Of a stretch of DNA of 64,000 nucleotides, positions 50,016 through 58,775 are shown piece after piece (position 1 is the first letter of the stretch; each line of letters starts with the position of its first letter). Source of the DNA: Streptomyces sp. HUAS YS2 (GTDB taxonomy: Bacteria > Actinomycetota > Actinomycetes > Streptomycetales > Streptomycetaceae); the NCBI RefSeq assembly GCF_033343995.1, contig NZ_CP137573.1, forward strand, positions 5,613,001 to 5,677,000, written 5' to 3'. The notes beneath the pieces are model-generated. The model ran no database searches. It had not been told where the DNA came from and saw only the letters and a list, made by a program, of their open reading frames with translations. Both the position numbers and the translations under genes were made by a program.

Positions 50016-50756
50016 CTAGCCGCGCCCGATGTACGGCATCGCCGTCGCCATCACCGTCGCGAACTGGACGTTCGCCTCCAGCGGCAGCCCCGCCATGTGC
50101 ACCACCGTGCGGGCCACGTCCGCCGCGTCCATCACCGGCTCCACGGCCGTCTCGCCGTTCGCCTGCAGGATCCCGGTCTGCATCCGCGCCGTCATCTCGG
50201 TGGCCGCGTTGCCGATGTCGATCTGCCCGCAGGCGATCCGGTACGGCCGGCCGTCCAGGGACAGCGACTTCGTCAGACCCGTCATCGCGTGCTTGGTGGC
50301 CGTGTACGCCACCGAGTGCGGGCGCGGTACGTGCGCGGAGATCGAGCCGTTGTTGATGATCCGGCCACCCTGCGGGGACTGCTCCTTCATCGTCCGGAAC
50401 GCGGCCTGGGCGCAGAGGAACGAGCCGGTCAGGTTGACGTCGACGACCTGACGCCACGTCTCGTACGCCAGGTCCTCCACCGGGGTCCCGCCGCCCGCGA
50501 ACGAGCCGGCGTTGTTGAACAGCAGGTCGACCCGGCCGAAGCGGTCCCGGACCGTCGCGAACAGCGCCACGACCGCCGCCGGGTCCGTGATGTCGGTCGG
50601 CACGACCGACGTCTCCCCGGCCGCCTGACGGGCCGTCTCCTCCAGGGGCTCGGCCCGGCGGCCCGCCAGCGCGACCGTCCAGCCCGCCGCCGACAGGGCC
50701 AGCGCGACGCCGCGCCCGATGCCCGAACCCGCTCCCGTCACCACTGCGATGCTCAT
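50016..50756 (-). CDS. Short-chain dehydrogenase/reductase
   Basis: 246 residues of classical SDR: VVTGAGSGIGRGVALALSAAG for the cofactor, NNAGSF, the Ser in NNGSISAH, the YTATKHA catalytic pair and GQIDIGNAATEM after it. Arg residues after strand two (AGRRAEPLEE) suggest NADP(H). It is divergent from the PhoD gene across 133 bases that include the dyad CATCCG-n9-CGGATG at 50795-50815, a possible operator. The substrate is unknown. Confidence 0.87.
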   Translation of the reverse strand: MSIAVVTGAGSGIGRGVALALSAAGWTVALAGRRAEPLEETARQAAGETSVVPTDITDPAAVVALFATVRDRFGRVDLLFNNAGSFAGGGTPVEDLAYETWRQVVDVNLTGSFLCAQAAFRTMKEQSPQGGRIINNGSISAHVPRPHSVAYTATKHAMTGLTKSLSLDGRPYRIACGQIDIGNAATEMTARMQTGILQANGETAVEPVMDAADVARTVVHMAGLPLEANVQFATVMATAMPYIGRG

Positions 50757-50889
50757 GGCCGCGCAGCGTACGGCAGATCGGTGCACGGAACACTCATCCG
50801 TCCGACACGCGGATGTTCTGTACCCGACAACCCAGCGACGTCCCGTGCCACTCCAATGCGTCACATCACTGCCGACAGGGGAGGGGCAT

Positions 50890-52533
50890 ATGACACCCGT
50901 GGATCGTCACCATCCCGAATTCCGCGCCGCCGCACGGCACTTCGACCGTCACATCGGTCGCCGCAGATTCCTCACCGTCACCGGGGCGGCCGCCGCGCTC
51001 GCCTTCTCCGTCGGACTTCCCGCGGCCGGCAGCGCGAGCGCCGCCGAGCTCGACGGGAAGCGGATCGCCGATGACCCGTTCACCCTCGGCGTGGCGTCCG
51101 GCGACCCGCTGCCCGGCTCCGTCCTCCTGTGGACGCGGCTCGCCCCGCGTCCCTTCGAACCCGACTCCGGCCTGCCGCCCGAACGGGTCTCCGTCTTCTG
51201 GGAACTCGCCCACGACGAGCGCTTCACCCGGATCGTCCGGCGAGGCCGCGCCACCGCGCACCCCGAGTTCCAGCACACCGTCCATGTCGAGGTCGACCAC
51301 CTCGACTCCGACCGCGCCTACTTCTACCGCTTCCGCGCCGGGGACTGGATCAGCCCGGTCGGCCGCACCCGCACCGCGCCCGCCGAGCACGCGCGGCCCG
51401 CCGGTCTGAAGCTCGCCGCCGTGTCCTGCCAGGCGTACCACGACGGCTACTTCACGGCCTACCGCCATCTCGCGGAGGAGGACCTCGATGTCGTCTTCCA
51501 CCTCGGGGACTACCTGTACGAGTACGCCGTGACCGCCACCGGCGGCGCCCGCGCCTACACCGACCGCCGCCTGCCGGCCGTCTTCAACAGGGAGACCCTC
51601 ACCCTGGAGGACTACCGGCTGCGCTACGCCCTCTACAAGTCGGACCCCGACCTGCGCGCCGCGCACGCCGCCCACCCGTTCGTCGTCACCTGGGACGACC
51701 ACGAGACGGAGAACAACTACGCCGGGGACATCCCGGAGAACGACGTCCCTCCGGAGGAGTTCCTGCTGCGCCGGGCCGCCGCCTACCGCGCGTACTGGGA
51801 GAACCAGCCGCTGCGCGCCCCGCAGCGGCCCGAGGGCCCGGACATGCGGCTGTACCGCCGGCTCCGGTTCGGGCAGTTGGCCCAGTTCGACATCCTCGAC
51901 ACCCGCCAGTACCGCTCCAACCAGGCGTACGGCGACGGCTGGCAGGTCCCCGGCCCCGAGTCCGAGGACCCGGCGCGCACGATGACCGGGGAGACGCAGG
52001 AGCGCTGGCTGCTCGACGGCTGGCGCGCCTCGCGCGCCACCTGGAACGTGGTGCCGCAGCAGGTCGTCTTCTCGGAGCGGCGCAACGTCCCCACCGCGGC
52101 GTTCAAGCTGTCCATGGACTCGTGGGACGGTTACCCGGCATCCCGGCGGCGGATCCTCGACGGGGCCGCGGCGGCCGGCGTCGACAACCTGATGGTGCTC
52201 ACCGGCGACGTCCACGTCGGGTACGGCCTCGACATCAAGGCGGACTTCCGCGACCCGGCGTCCCGGACCGTCGGCACCGAGATCGTCGCCACCTCCGTCA
52301 GCAGCGGGAAGGACGGCTCCGACCGCCCGGCGAACTACGGCGACCTCACCGCCGCCAACCCGCACCTGAAGTTCTACAACGGGCGCCGTGGCTACGTGAC
52401 GGTCGAGCTCGGCCCGGACCGGGCCCGCGCGGACTTCCGTACGGTCGCGGCCGTGACCACGCCCGGTGCGCCGGTCACGACGGCCGCGTCTCTCGTGACG
52501 GAGGCGGGGAACCCGGGCCTCACCCCGGCGTGA
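50890..52533 (+). CDS. phoD: PhoD-family alkaline phosphatase (Tat-exported)
   Basis: 547 residues with a Tat signal (HIGRRRFLTVTGAAAALAF). The PhoD domain has LGVASGDPLPGSVLLWTRL, the metal-binding AVSCQAYHDGYFTAYRHL, HLGDYLYEY, VTWDDHETENNYAGD and LTGDVHVGYG. It is an extracellular phosphodiesterase/phosphomonoesterase using Ca and Fe in known members. It starts after GAGGGGCAT. No clear tandem PHO box was found upstream, so phosphate control is not shown by the sequence. Confidence 0.9.
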   Translation: MTPVDRHHPEFRAAARHFDRHIGRRRFLTVTGAAAALAFSVGLPAAGSASAAELDGKRIADDPFTLGVASGDPLPGSVLLWTRLAPRPFEPDSGLPPERVSVFWELAHDERFTRIVRRGRATAHPEFQHTVHVEVDHLDSDRAYFYRFRAGDWISPVGRTRTAPAEHARPAGLKLAAVSCQAYHDGYFTAYRHLAEEDLDVVFHLGDYLYEYAVTATGGARAYTDRRLPAVFNRETLTLEDYRLRYALYKSDPDLRAAHAAHPFVVTWDDHETENNYAGDIPENDVPPEEFLLRRAAAYRAYWENQPLRAPQRPEGPDMRLYRRLRFGQLAQFDILDTRQYRSNQAYGDGWQVPGPESEDPARTMTGETQERWLLDGWRASRATWNVVPQQVVFSERRNVPTAAFKLSMDSWDGYPASRRRILDGAAAAGVDNLMVLTGDVHVGYGLDIKADFRDPASRTVGTEIVATSVSSGKDGSDRPANYGDLTAANPHLKFYNGRRGYVTVELGPDRARADFRTVAAVTTPGAPVTTAASLVTEAGNPGLTPA

Positions 52534-52614
52534 CCCTGCCGGGGGCGTGACCGTGTCGGGTGGTCCGGCCGAGCTGAGACGATGGCTCCGCATTCAACGA
52601 AACGGAGCTTGTCG

Positions 52615-53910
52615 ATGCCGGAGAGCGGCCGGACCACCACGACCGAGGGCCGAGACGAAGGCCACATACCGTCCCGCACGCCCGTCGCCGCCGCCCGGCG
52701 CGCCGGGCTGCTCGTCACCCTCGTCCTGGGCGGCCTGACGGCGCTGCCCCCGCTCTCCATGGACATGTACCTGCCCGCCCTGCCGCAGGTCACCGACGCG
52801 CTGCGCGCGCCCGCCGCGACGGTGCAGCTCACCCTCACCGCCTGCCTGGCGGGCATGGCCCTCGGCCAGCTCGTCGTCGGTCCCATGAGCGACAGGTGGG
52901 GCCGGCGACGTCCGCTGCTCGTCGGCATGATCGTGTACGTCGCCGCCACCGCGGTCTGCGCCTTCGCGCCCGGCGTCGAACTGCTCGTCGCCTTCCGGCT
53001 GCTCCAGGGACTGGCCGGCGCGGCCGGCATCGTCATCGCCCGGGCCGTGGTCCGCGACCTGTACGACGGGGTCGAGATGGCCCGGTTCTTCTCCACCCTG
53101 ATGCTGATCTCCGGCGTCGCCCCGATCATCGCCCCGCTCATCGGCGGCCAGATCCTGCGGATCACCGACTGGCGCGGAGTCTTCCACGTCCTGACCGCCG
53201 TCGGCGTCGTGCTCACCCTCGTGGTCCGGCGGTTCCTGCACGAGACGCTGCCGCCCGAGCGGCGGCACGAGGGCGGCGTCGGCGAGGCGCTGCGCACCAT
53301 GCGCGGACTGCTCGCCGACCGGGTGTTCACCGGCTACATGCTCGCGGGCGGACTCGCCTTCGCCGCGCTCTTCGCGTACATCTCGGCCTCGCCGTTCGTC
53401 GTCCAGGAGATCTACGGAGCCTCGCCACAGACCTTCAGCCTGCTGTTCGGGCTCAACTCGGTCGGGCTCGTCGCCGTCGGCCAGATCAACGGCAAGCTTC
53501 TGGTCGGCCGGGTCAGCCTGGACAAGGCCCTCGGCTTCGGACTCGCGGTGATCACGCTGGCGGCCGGGGCGCTGGTGCTGATGACGGCCGGGGTGTTCGG
53601 CGAGGTGGGGCTCGCCGGGATCGCGGCGGGGCTGTTCGTGCTGATGTCCGCGATGGGGCTCGCGATGCCGAACACCAACGCGCTGGCGCTCATGCGCACC
53701 CCGCACGCGGCCGGTTCGGCCTCCGCGCTGCTCGGCACCTCGTCGTTCCTGATCGGCGCGATCGCCTCGCCGCTCGTCGGCATCGCGGGCGAGGCGACGG
53801 CGGTCCCGATGGCCGTGGTGCAGCTCGCCTGCGCGGTCGCCGCGCTCGGCTGCTTCCTGCTGCTGTGCCGCCCCTGGCGGACGGGGGCGACGGGCGAGAC
53901 CGGCGCCTGA
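52615..53910 (+). CDS. MFS exporter, Bcr/CflA family
   Basis: 431 residues from MPESGRTTTTEG, chosen for ACGGAGC upstream; an ATG at 52582 is weaker. Twelve helices are visible. Bcr/CflA features are ALPPLSMDMYLPALPQVTDA in helix 1 and GPMSDRWGRRRPLLVG in the 2-3 loop, with IARAVVRDLYDG after helix 4. It probably expels drugs such as bicyclomycin- or chloramphenicol-like compounds. The 30-residue hydrophilic N-terminus is an extension. It is ended by a strong bidirectional terminator. Confidence 0.88.
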   Translation: MPESGRTTTTEGRDEGHIPSRTPVAAARRAGLLVTLVLGGLTALPPLSMDMYLPALPQVTDALRAPAATVQLTLTACLAGMALGQLVVGPMSDRWGRRRPLLVGMIVYVAATAVCAFAPGVELLVAFRLLQGLAGAAGIVIARAVVRDLYDGVEMARFFSTLMLISGVAPIIAPLIGGQILRITDWRGVFHVLTAVGVVLTLVVRRFLHETLPPERRHEGGVGEALRTMRGLLADRVFTGYMLAGGLAFAALFAYISASPFVVQEIYGASPQTFSLLFGLNSVGLVAVGQINGKLLVGRVSLDKALGFGLAVITLAAGALVLMTAGVFGEVGLAGIAAGLFVLMSAMGLAMPNTNALALMRTPHAAGSASALLGTSSFLIGAIASPLVGIAGEATAVPMAVVQLACAVAALGCFLLLCRPWRTGATGETGA

Positions 53911-53917
53911 CCGACGA

Positions 53918-53959
53918 AACGGAGCGGCCCCGGGAGCAAGGTCCCGGGGCCGCTCCGTT
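53918..53959. terminator. Bidirectional terminator
   Basis: AACGGAGCGGCCCCGGG pairs fully with CCCGGGGCCGCTCCGTT (17-bp stem, eight-base loop) between convergent genes. Confidence 0.85.
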
Positions 53960-53960
53960 C

Positions 53961-55367
53961 TCAGTCCTTCAGGTGGTACGCGATCAGATGCCGGCGGTTC
54001 TTCGCGTCCGTCCAGCGGAACAGGCCCACGCCCAGCGTCTCGGCCTGCGGGAGACGGACGTTGGAGTCCATCAGCTCCGGCTCGCCGGTCCACATGTCGA
54101 CCATCAGCGGCGCGCCCGCGCCCGCGAGGGCGTCGCCCGCGCTGCGCACGCCGGCCGCGCCGAAGACCGTGCCCTCGTCGGTGACCGAGACCAGCGTGAG
54201 GCGGTTGGTGCCGTCGGGGTCCTCGAAGCAGTACCCCTTCTTGTCCTCCAGGTCGAAGGCCAGGCTGCCGGCGACCAGGAACCGCCCGTCCGGGGAGGTC
54301 TTGGCCTGCGGGTACTCGCTCGGGGCTATGGTCGGCCGGCGGCACTCGGCCTGGACCACGATCTTGCCGGTGGCGAGGTCGTGCACCGCCCAGATCTCGT
54401 GGGTGGCCGCCTTGGGCGTCTTCGCCGCGTGGTGCCAGCGGGCCAGCACGTGCTTGGAGGTCACCGACGTCGGCAGGCCGCTGGTCACTTCGGCCCCGCG
54501 CGGGGCGAGGTTCCGGCTGAACCAGCCGCCCAGCACCCAGAACTCCCGGGCTCCGCTCACCAGCAGGCCCTTGTCGGTGATCGCGAGGACCTCGGTCAGG
54601 GTGCGGCAGTTGGCGCAGTTCCCGGGGTAGCCGAGCTTGTCCGGCGGGATCGAGTCGATCTCGCCGGTCTCCGGGTCGACGACCGAGCTCTTCGCCTTGC
54701 CGTCCGAGATCAGGATGCCGGGGCCGGTACCGGTGACGACGGGCGCCACGGCCCAGGGGACCTCCACGCGCTGCCGGCCGCCGTCGGCGGTGTCGTAGAT
54801 GTCGAGCGAGATGAACTTCCCGGCGGCGTTCAGCCCCTCGGCCCTGGTGCTGCCGTACGACCAGGCCACGAAGTACTGGCTCTCGCCCTTGGTGACGGAC
54901 AGCACCCGCGGGAAGCTGCCCGCGGCCGTCAACGGCCGCCACGGCTCGCCCGCCCACTTGGTCTTCCCGGTCTTGGCCTCCACCGCACGCAGCCGGTACT
55001 GGAAGTCCCCGGCGCGCTCCAGGTAGCCGATGAGGCCGGAGGACTGCGCGACCGCGTACTCCGGGGAGGCGTCGGCGGCCTCCCAGCCCTTCGCGGTGTC
55101 GTAGCCGTACGGGACGGTGAGCTTCGTCGCCGGACCGGGGATCTTCGCCGGCTTCTTCTTCTTGGCGTCCTCGGCGGCCGAGCCCGCGTCGCACATGGAC
55201 AGCACGAGGAGCATCAGGAGGATGCCCAGGCCGCCGAGCATCGACATGCGGACGAAACGCTCTCTGGGCGTCGCGCCCAGGCTCGAGCCGAGTCCGGCTC
55301 CGCCCGATCCGCCGCCGCCGAAGCGACCGAATCCGCCGAATCTGCTGAAAACACCACGCCTGGACAG
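53961..55367 (-). CDS. Membrane-anchored PQQ/WD-like repeat protein
   Basis: About 468 residues. A Gly/Phe-rich cytoplasmic start (FSRFGGFGRFGGGGSGGAG) precedes one helix (LGGLGILLMLLVLSMCDAG), a Lys-rich hinge and a large external domain of repeated strands (LRAVEAKTGKTKWAG, TGEIDSIPPDK, VHDLATGKIVVQAECRR) typical of PQQ-like propellers. A Cys pair (NCANCRTL) may form a disulphide. No normal start codon suits the Gly/Phe part; CTG at 55367 has GGGGAGGGGG upstream, or translation begins at ATG 55247. The function is unknown. Confidence 0.7.
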   Translation of the reverse strand: MSRRGVFSRFGGFGRFGGGGSGGAGLGSSLGATPRERFVRMSMLGGLGILLMLLVLSMCDAGSAAEDAKKKKPAKIPGPATKLTVPYGYDTAKGWEAADASPEYAVAQSSGLIGYLERAGDFQYRLRAVEAKTGKTKWAGEPWRPLTAAGSFPRVLSVTKGESQYFVAWSYGSTRAEGLNAAGKFISLDIYDTADGGRQRVEVPWAVAPVVTGTGPGILISDGKAKSSVVDPETGEIDSIPPDKLGYPGNCANCRTLTEVLAITDKGLLVSGAREFWVLGGWFSRNLAPRGAEVTSGLPTSVTSKHVLARWHHAAKTPKAATHEIWAVHDLATGKIVVQAECRRPTIAPSEYPQAKTSPDGRFLVAGSLAFDLEDKKGYCFEDPDGTNRLTLVSVTDEGTVFGAAGVRSAGDALAGAGAPLMVDMWTGEPELMDSNVRLPQAETLGVGLFRWTDAKNRRHLIAYHLKD

Positions 55368-55511
55368 CTCTGCCCCCTCCCCGACAACGGCGGCCAGCCT
55401 AGCAATGGATACGCGACGGTAGGGCCACGCATCCGGCCACCGAGAACGCGCCCGTCCGGCCACCGGAAGCGCGTTCGTCCGGGTGTCCCGGGGCACGCCT
55501 AAAATGTCCCG

Positions 55512-56504
55512 GTGAACGCCTCTCCCCGTACCGCCGACGCCCTGCGCGCCGCCCTCGCCGGGCTGCTCGACGGGCTGCCGCCGAGCCAGGCCGCCCGGGC
55601 CGTCGAGCGGCTGATCGCCAACTACCGGGGGACCACCCCGACCGACGCGCCCGTGCTGCGCGACCGCTCCGACGTGGCCGCGTACGCCGCGTACCGGATG
55701 CCGGCCACCTTCGAGGCGGTCCGGGCGGCGCTCGACGCGCTGCGCGACGCGGCGCCGGACTGGCGGCCGGCCACGCACACCGACATCGGCGGCGGCACCG
55801 GCTCGGCGAGCTGGGCGGTCGCGGAGGCATGGGAGGGCGAGGTCGACGGCGGACCGCGCACCACGGTCCTCGACTGGGCCGAGCCGGCGCTCGCGCTCGG
55901 CCGGGAGTTGGCGGCCGGGGCGTTCGAGGCGGAGTGGCGGCGGGCGCGGATCGGCGCGGCGATGCGGCTCGACGAGACGGACCTGGTGACGATCAGTTAT
56001 GTCCTGAAGGAGCTGACCGAGGCCGACCGGACCGCGGTCGTGACCGAGGCGGCGCGCACGGCGCAGGCGGTCGTGATCGTGGAGCCGGGCACGCCCGACG
56101 GGTACGAGCGGATCATCGCCGCCCGTGAGCTGCTGATCGGGGCCGGGCTGCGGGTCGCCGCGCCGTGTCCGCACAGCGGGGCCTGCCCGATCGTGCCGGG
56201 CACGGACTGGTGCCACTTCGCGGCGCGGGTCAGCCGGTCGTCGCTGCACCGGCAGGTGAAGGGCGGCTCGCTGCCGTACGAGGACGAGAAGTTCAGCTAC
56301 GTCGTGGCGACCCGGTTCGCCACGACCCCGGCGCTCTCCCGGGTGACCCGTCGGCCGCAGATCCGCAAGGGGCAGGTGCTGCTCGACCTGTGCGGCCCGG
56401 AGGACGAGGGGCTGTCGCGGAGCACCGTCACGAAGCGGCACGGCGCGCTGTACAAGGCGGCTCGGGACGCGGAGTGGGGCGACGCCTGGCCCCCGGAGGG
56501 GTAG
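55512..56504 (+). CDS. Rsm22-like ribosomal methyltransferase
   Basis: 330 residues from a GTG. The SAM motif is THTDIGGGTGSASWAV, followed by YVLKELTEADRTAVV and VIVEPGTPDGYERI. Cys/His residues PCPHSGACPI and DWCHFAARVSRSSLHR match the metal-binding motif of Rsm22, the mitochondrial small-subunit assembly factor; bacterial members are thought to act on ribosomes. It is monocistronic and divergent from the propeller gene. Start and family are clear, function less so. Confidence 0.82.
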   Translation: MNASPRTADALRAALAGLLDGLPPSQAARAVERLIANYRGTTPTDAPVLRDRSDVAAYAAYRMPATFEAVRAALDALRDAAPDWRPATHTDIGGGTGSASWAVAEAWEGEVDGGPRTTVLDWAEPALALGRELAAGAFEAEWRRARIGAAMRLDETDLVTISYVLKELTEADRTAVVTEAARTAQAVVIVEPGTPDGYERIIAARELLIGAGLRVAAPCPHSGACPIVPGTDWCHFAARVSRSSLHRQVKGGSLPYEDEKFSYVVATRFATTPALSRVTRRPQIRKGQVLLDLCGPEDEGLSRSTVTKRHGALYKAARDAEWGDAWPPEG

Positions 56505-56531
56505 GAGCCGCCCCGGCGGGCGCTCAGGAGG

Positions 56532-57356
56532 CTACATCCGCAGCTCCTGGGTGCAGCACTTCACGCTGCCGCCGCCCTTGAGGAGTTCGCCCAGGTCCAT
56601 CGGGACCGGGTCGAAGCCGCGGTCCCGGAGCGGGCCGAACAGCCCGGTCGCCGCCTGCGGGAGCAGGACGTGGCGGCCGTCGCTCACCGCGTTCAGGCCG
56701 AGGGCCGCGGCGTCCCGTTCGCCCGCGATCAGGGCGTCGGGGAACAACCGGGCCAGGACCGCGCGGCTGCCGGGGGAGAAGGCCCCCGGGTAGTACATGA
56801 TCTCGTCGGCCGCGTCGTCCAGGACGCACAGCGCCGTGTCCAGGTGGTAGTACCGCGGATCCACCAGGTCGAGACCGATCACCGGGCGGCCGAAGAACTC
56901 CTGGGCCTCGTCGTGCGACAGCGGACTGGACCGGAAGCCCCGGCCGGCCAGCAGGTACGAGGAGGTGACCGCGAAGTCCCCCTCGCCCTCGTTGACGTGC
57001 TCCGGCTCGTGGATCTCGGTGAACCCGTGGGCGCGGAACCACTCCAGATGGGCCGCGGCCTCGGCGGTGCGCTCCGGGTGGGCGAACCGCGCGCCGAGCA
57101 CGCGGCCGTCGACGACCGTCGCGCCGTTGGCGGCGAAGACCATGTCGGGCAGGTCGGGCTGCGGGTCGAGCAGGTCGACCGTATGGCCGAGGGCCAGATA
57201 GCGGTCCCGCAGGTCCTCCCACTGGGCGAGGGCCAGACGGAGGTCGACCGGTTTCGCGGGGTCCATCCATGGGTTGATGGAGTACGTCACCCTGAAGTGC
57301 GCGGGTGGGCACATCAGATAACGGCGGGGCGATGCCTCGCGCGGCGATGAGCGCAA
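56532..57356 (-). CDS. Dimethylarginine dimethylaminohydrolase-like enzyme
   Basis: 274 residues from a TTG at 57356 (GGAG upstream) giving LRSSPREASPRRYLMCPP; ATG 57314 is the conservative alternative. The guanidino-modifying fold is visible: TYSINPWMDPAKPVDLR, the substrate loop DMVFAANGATVVDGRVL, the acid pair GEGDFAVTSSYLLAG, the His in DPRYYHLDTALC and the nucleophile in SVKCCTQELRM. It hydrolyses methylated arginine to citrulline, or acts as an arginine/ornithine-pathway enzyme; Streptomyces copies often lie by an ornithine aminotransferase, which is absent here. Confidence 0.85.
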   Translation of the reverse strand: MRSSPREASPRRYLMCPPAHFRVTYSINPWMDPAKPVDLRLALAQWEDLRDRYLALGHTVDLLDPQPDLPDMVFAANGATVVDGRVLGARFAHPERTAEAAAHLEWFRAHGFTEIHEPEHVNEGEGDFAVTSSYLLAGRGFRSSPLSHDEAQEFFGRPVIGLDLVDPRYYHLDTALCVLDDAADEIMYYPGAFSPGSRAVLARLFPDALIAGERDAAALGLNAVSDGRHVLLPQAATGLFGPLRDRGFDPVPMDLGELLKGGGSVKCCTQELRM

Positions 57357-57506
57357 TGAGGGCTCCTCACGAAAGACAGGGCGCACGGTGTGTGCGTGGA
57401 GCCATGGTCCGTCGTCAGCGGCGTTCGCGCAGTGAACCGATCGGGTGGTTCCGGGTAACAGTCCGGGACGATGCGGATCACCCACCCGTGCGACGGCCCA
57501 CCGGCT

Positions 57507-57525
57507 TGACGAGACGGCTCGTCTC
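57507..57525. promoter_or_regulatory. Palindromic operator before TetR gene
   Basis: ACGAGACG-GCT-CGTCTCGT is a perfect 8-3-8 palindrome 16 bases before the TetR start. It overlaps TTGACG at 57504-57509, a likely -35 element. Autoregulation is inferred. Confidence 0.6.
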
Positions 57526-57541
57526 GTTCAAGGCTGGCCCC

Positions 57542-58186
57542 ATGACCTCTGCCAAGGCCTCCAAGGCCCCCGACGCCTCCCGCCGCAGCGAGCGCTCCCG
57601 CCGCGCCATCTTCGACGCGGCCCTCGCGCTGGTCACCGAGGCGGGCTACGCGAAGACCACCGTCGAGGGCATCGCCGCCCGCGCCGGCGTCGGCAAGCAG
57701 ACCATCTACCGCTGGTGGCCCTCCAAGGCGGCCGTTCTGCTCGACGCGTACCTCGACCTCGCGGCGCAGGCGAACGACGCGCTCGGCGGAGCCGCCCACG
57801 GCGAGGAGGGGGCGAGCGGCATCCCGGACACCGGCGACCTCGCCGCGGACCTGCGGTACGTCCTGCGGGCCACCGTCGACGAGCTGGGCGACCCCAAGTA
57901 CGACGGCCCGACCCGGGCCCTGGCCGCCGAGGGCCTGGTCAGCGCCGAGTTCGCCGCCCAGATGGCCGAGAAGCTGGTGGAGCCCCAGCTCACCTACTAC
58001 CTCCGCCGGCTGGAGGCCGCCCGCGAGGACGGCGACATCGCCCCCGACACCGACCTCCGGATCGCCGCGGAACTCCTCACCGCCCCGATCGCCCAGCGCT
58101 GGCAGTACCGCACCGTGCCCCTCACCCACGCCTACGCGGACGCCCTGGTCACCCACGTCCTGCGCGGGCTCGCCCCCCGCCCGTAG
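57542..58186 (+). CDS. TetR-family transcriptional regulator
   Basis: 214 residues. The N-terminal HTH is SRRAIFDAALALVTEAGYAK followed by TTVEGIAARAGVGKQTIYRW; the C-terminal ligand domain matches TetR_C_16-like forms with LRATVDELGDPKYDGPTRAL and LLTAPIAQRWQYRTVP. A perfect palindrome covers its promoter. No efflux or catabolic target is adjacent in the same direction, and the next gene is convergent, so the regulon is unknown. Nothing links it to the KstR-like boxes. Confidence 0.9.
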   Translation: MTSAKASKAPDASRRSERSRRAIFDAALALVTEAGYAKTTVEGIAARAGVGKQTIYRWWPSKAAVLLDAYLDLAAQANDALGGAAHGEEGASGIPDTGDLAADLRYVLRATVDELGDPKYDGPTRALAAEGLVSAEFAAQMAEKLVEPQLTYYLRRLEAAREDGDIAPDTDLRIAAELLTAPIAQRWQYRTVPLTHAYADALVTHVLRGLAPRP

Positions 58187-58484
58187 GACCCAGTCGCTCC
58201 GGGGCGTCCGTGATGACGCCGTCGCAGCCGAGGCGGAGGGCGCGGTCGCGGTCCGTGGGGGTGTTCACGGTGTGGGCCCAGACCCGGGGGACGCCGGACC
58301 GGAGCGCGCGGCGCAGGTCCTCGTCCCGGAGCATCCGCACGTCCACGTCCAGGACCTGCGCCGTTCCGCTCGCGTACGCCTTCGACAGTGCGGCCGTGCT
58401 GTTCTCCGGGGGCTCGAGCGCGCCGCCGCGGTGCGCCGTCCAGACCACCCCGCGGGACGGCTCCGGAAGTGTGTCGATGGTCAC
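58149..58484 (-). pseudogene. Internally deleted glycerophosphodiester phosphodiesterase
   Basis: The 111-residue frame reads AHRGGALEPPENSTAALSKA and VLDVDVRMLRDEDL, the N-terminal signature of GDPD enzymes. It then jumps directly to RRALRSGVPRVWAHTVNTPT and GCDGVITDAPERL, their C-terminal end. About 120-130 central residues, including the second catalytic His region, are absent. A stretch one frame over at 58485-58650 (LIALALACQALVLPPLDWG) could be the old signal/anchor. It overlaps the TetR 3' end by 38 bases. It is probably non-functional. Confidence 0.7.
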
Positions 58485-58775
58485 CCGCGCGGGGGTGCGG
58501 GCCGCCTGCCGGCCGCCCGGGCGAACCCATTCCCGTTCGGCCCCCGAGGCCCCGGTCCCCAGTCCAGCGGCGGCAGCACGAGGGCCTGGCAGGCCAGGGC
58601 CAGGGCGATGAGCGAGCCCAGCGGACCCGATGGCGTCGCGTTCGGCACGGGCGATGCGTACCCCGGTTGGGGACTCCGGTCACCCGGGGCGCAGGATGGT
58701 GGGACCATGGCAGCAGCTTCGACACGCGGCGGGACCCGCGCGTGGGCCGGGACGAGCACAGGTGTGAGGGGATAG

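Noticed and set aside
50757..50889. PHO box upstream of phoD
   Set aside because: No tandem GTTCA-type direct repeats were seen; only an unrelated CATCCG/CGGATG dyad is present.
57542..58186. The TetR gene as kstR
   Set aside because: It is not near steroid genes, and its own palindrome does not resemble the KstR motif.
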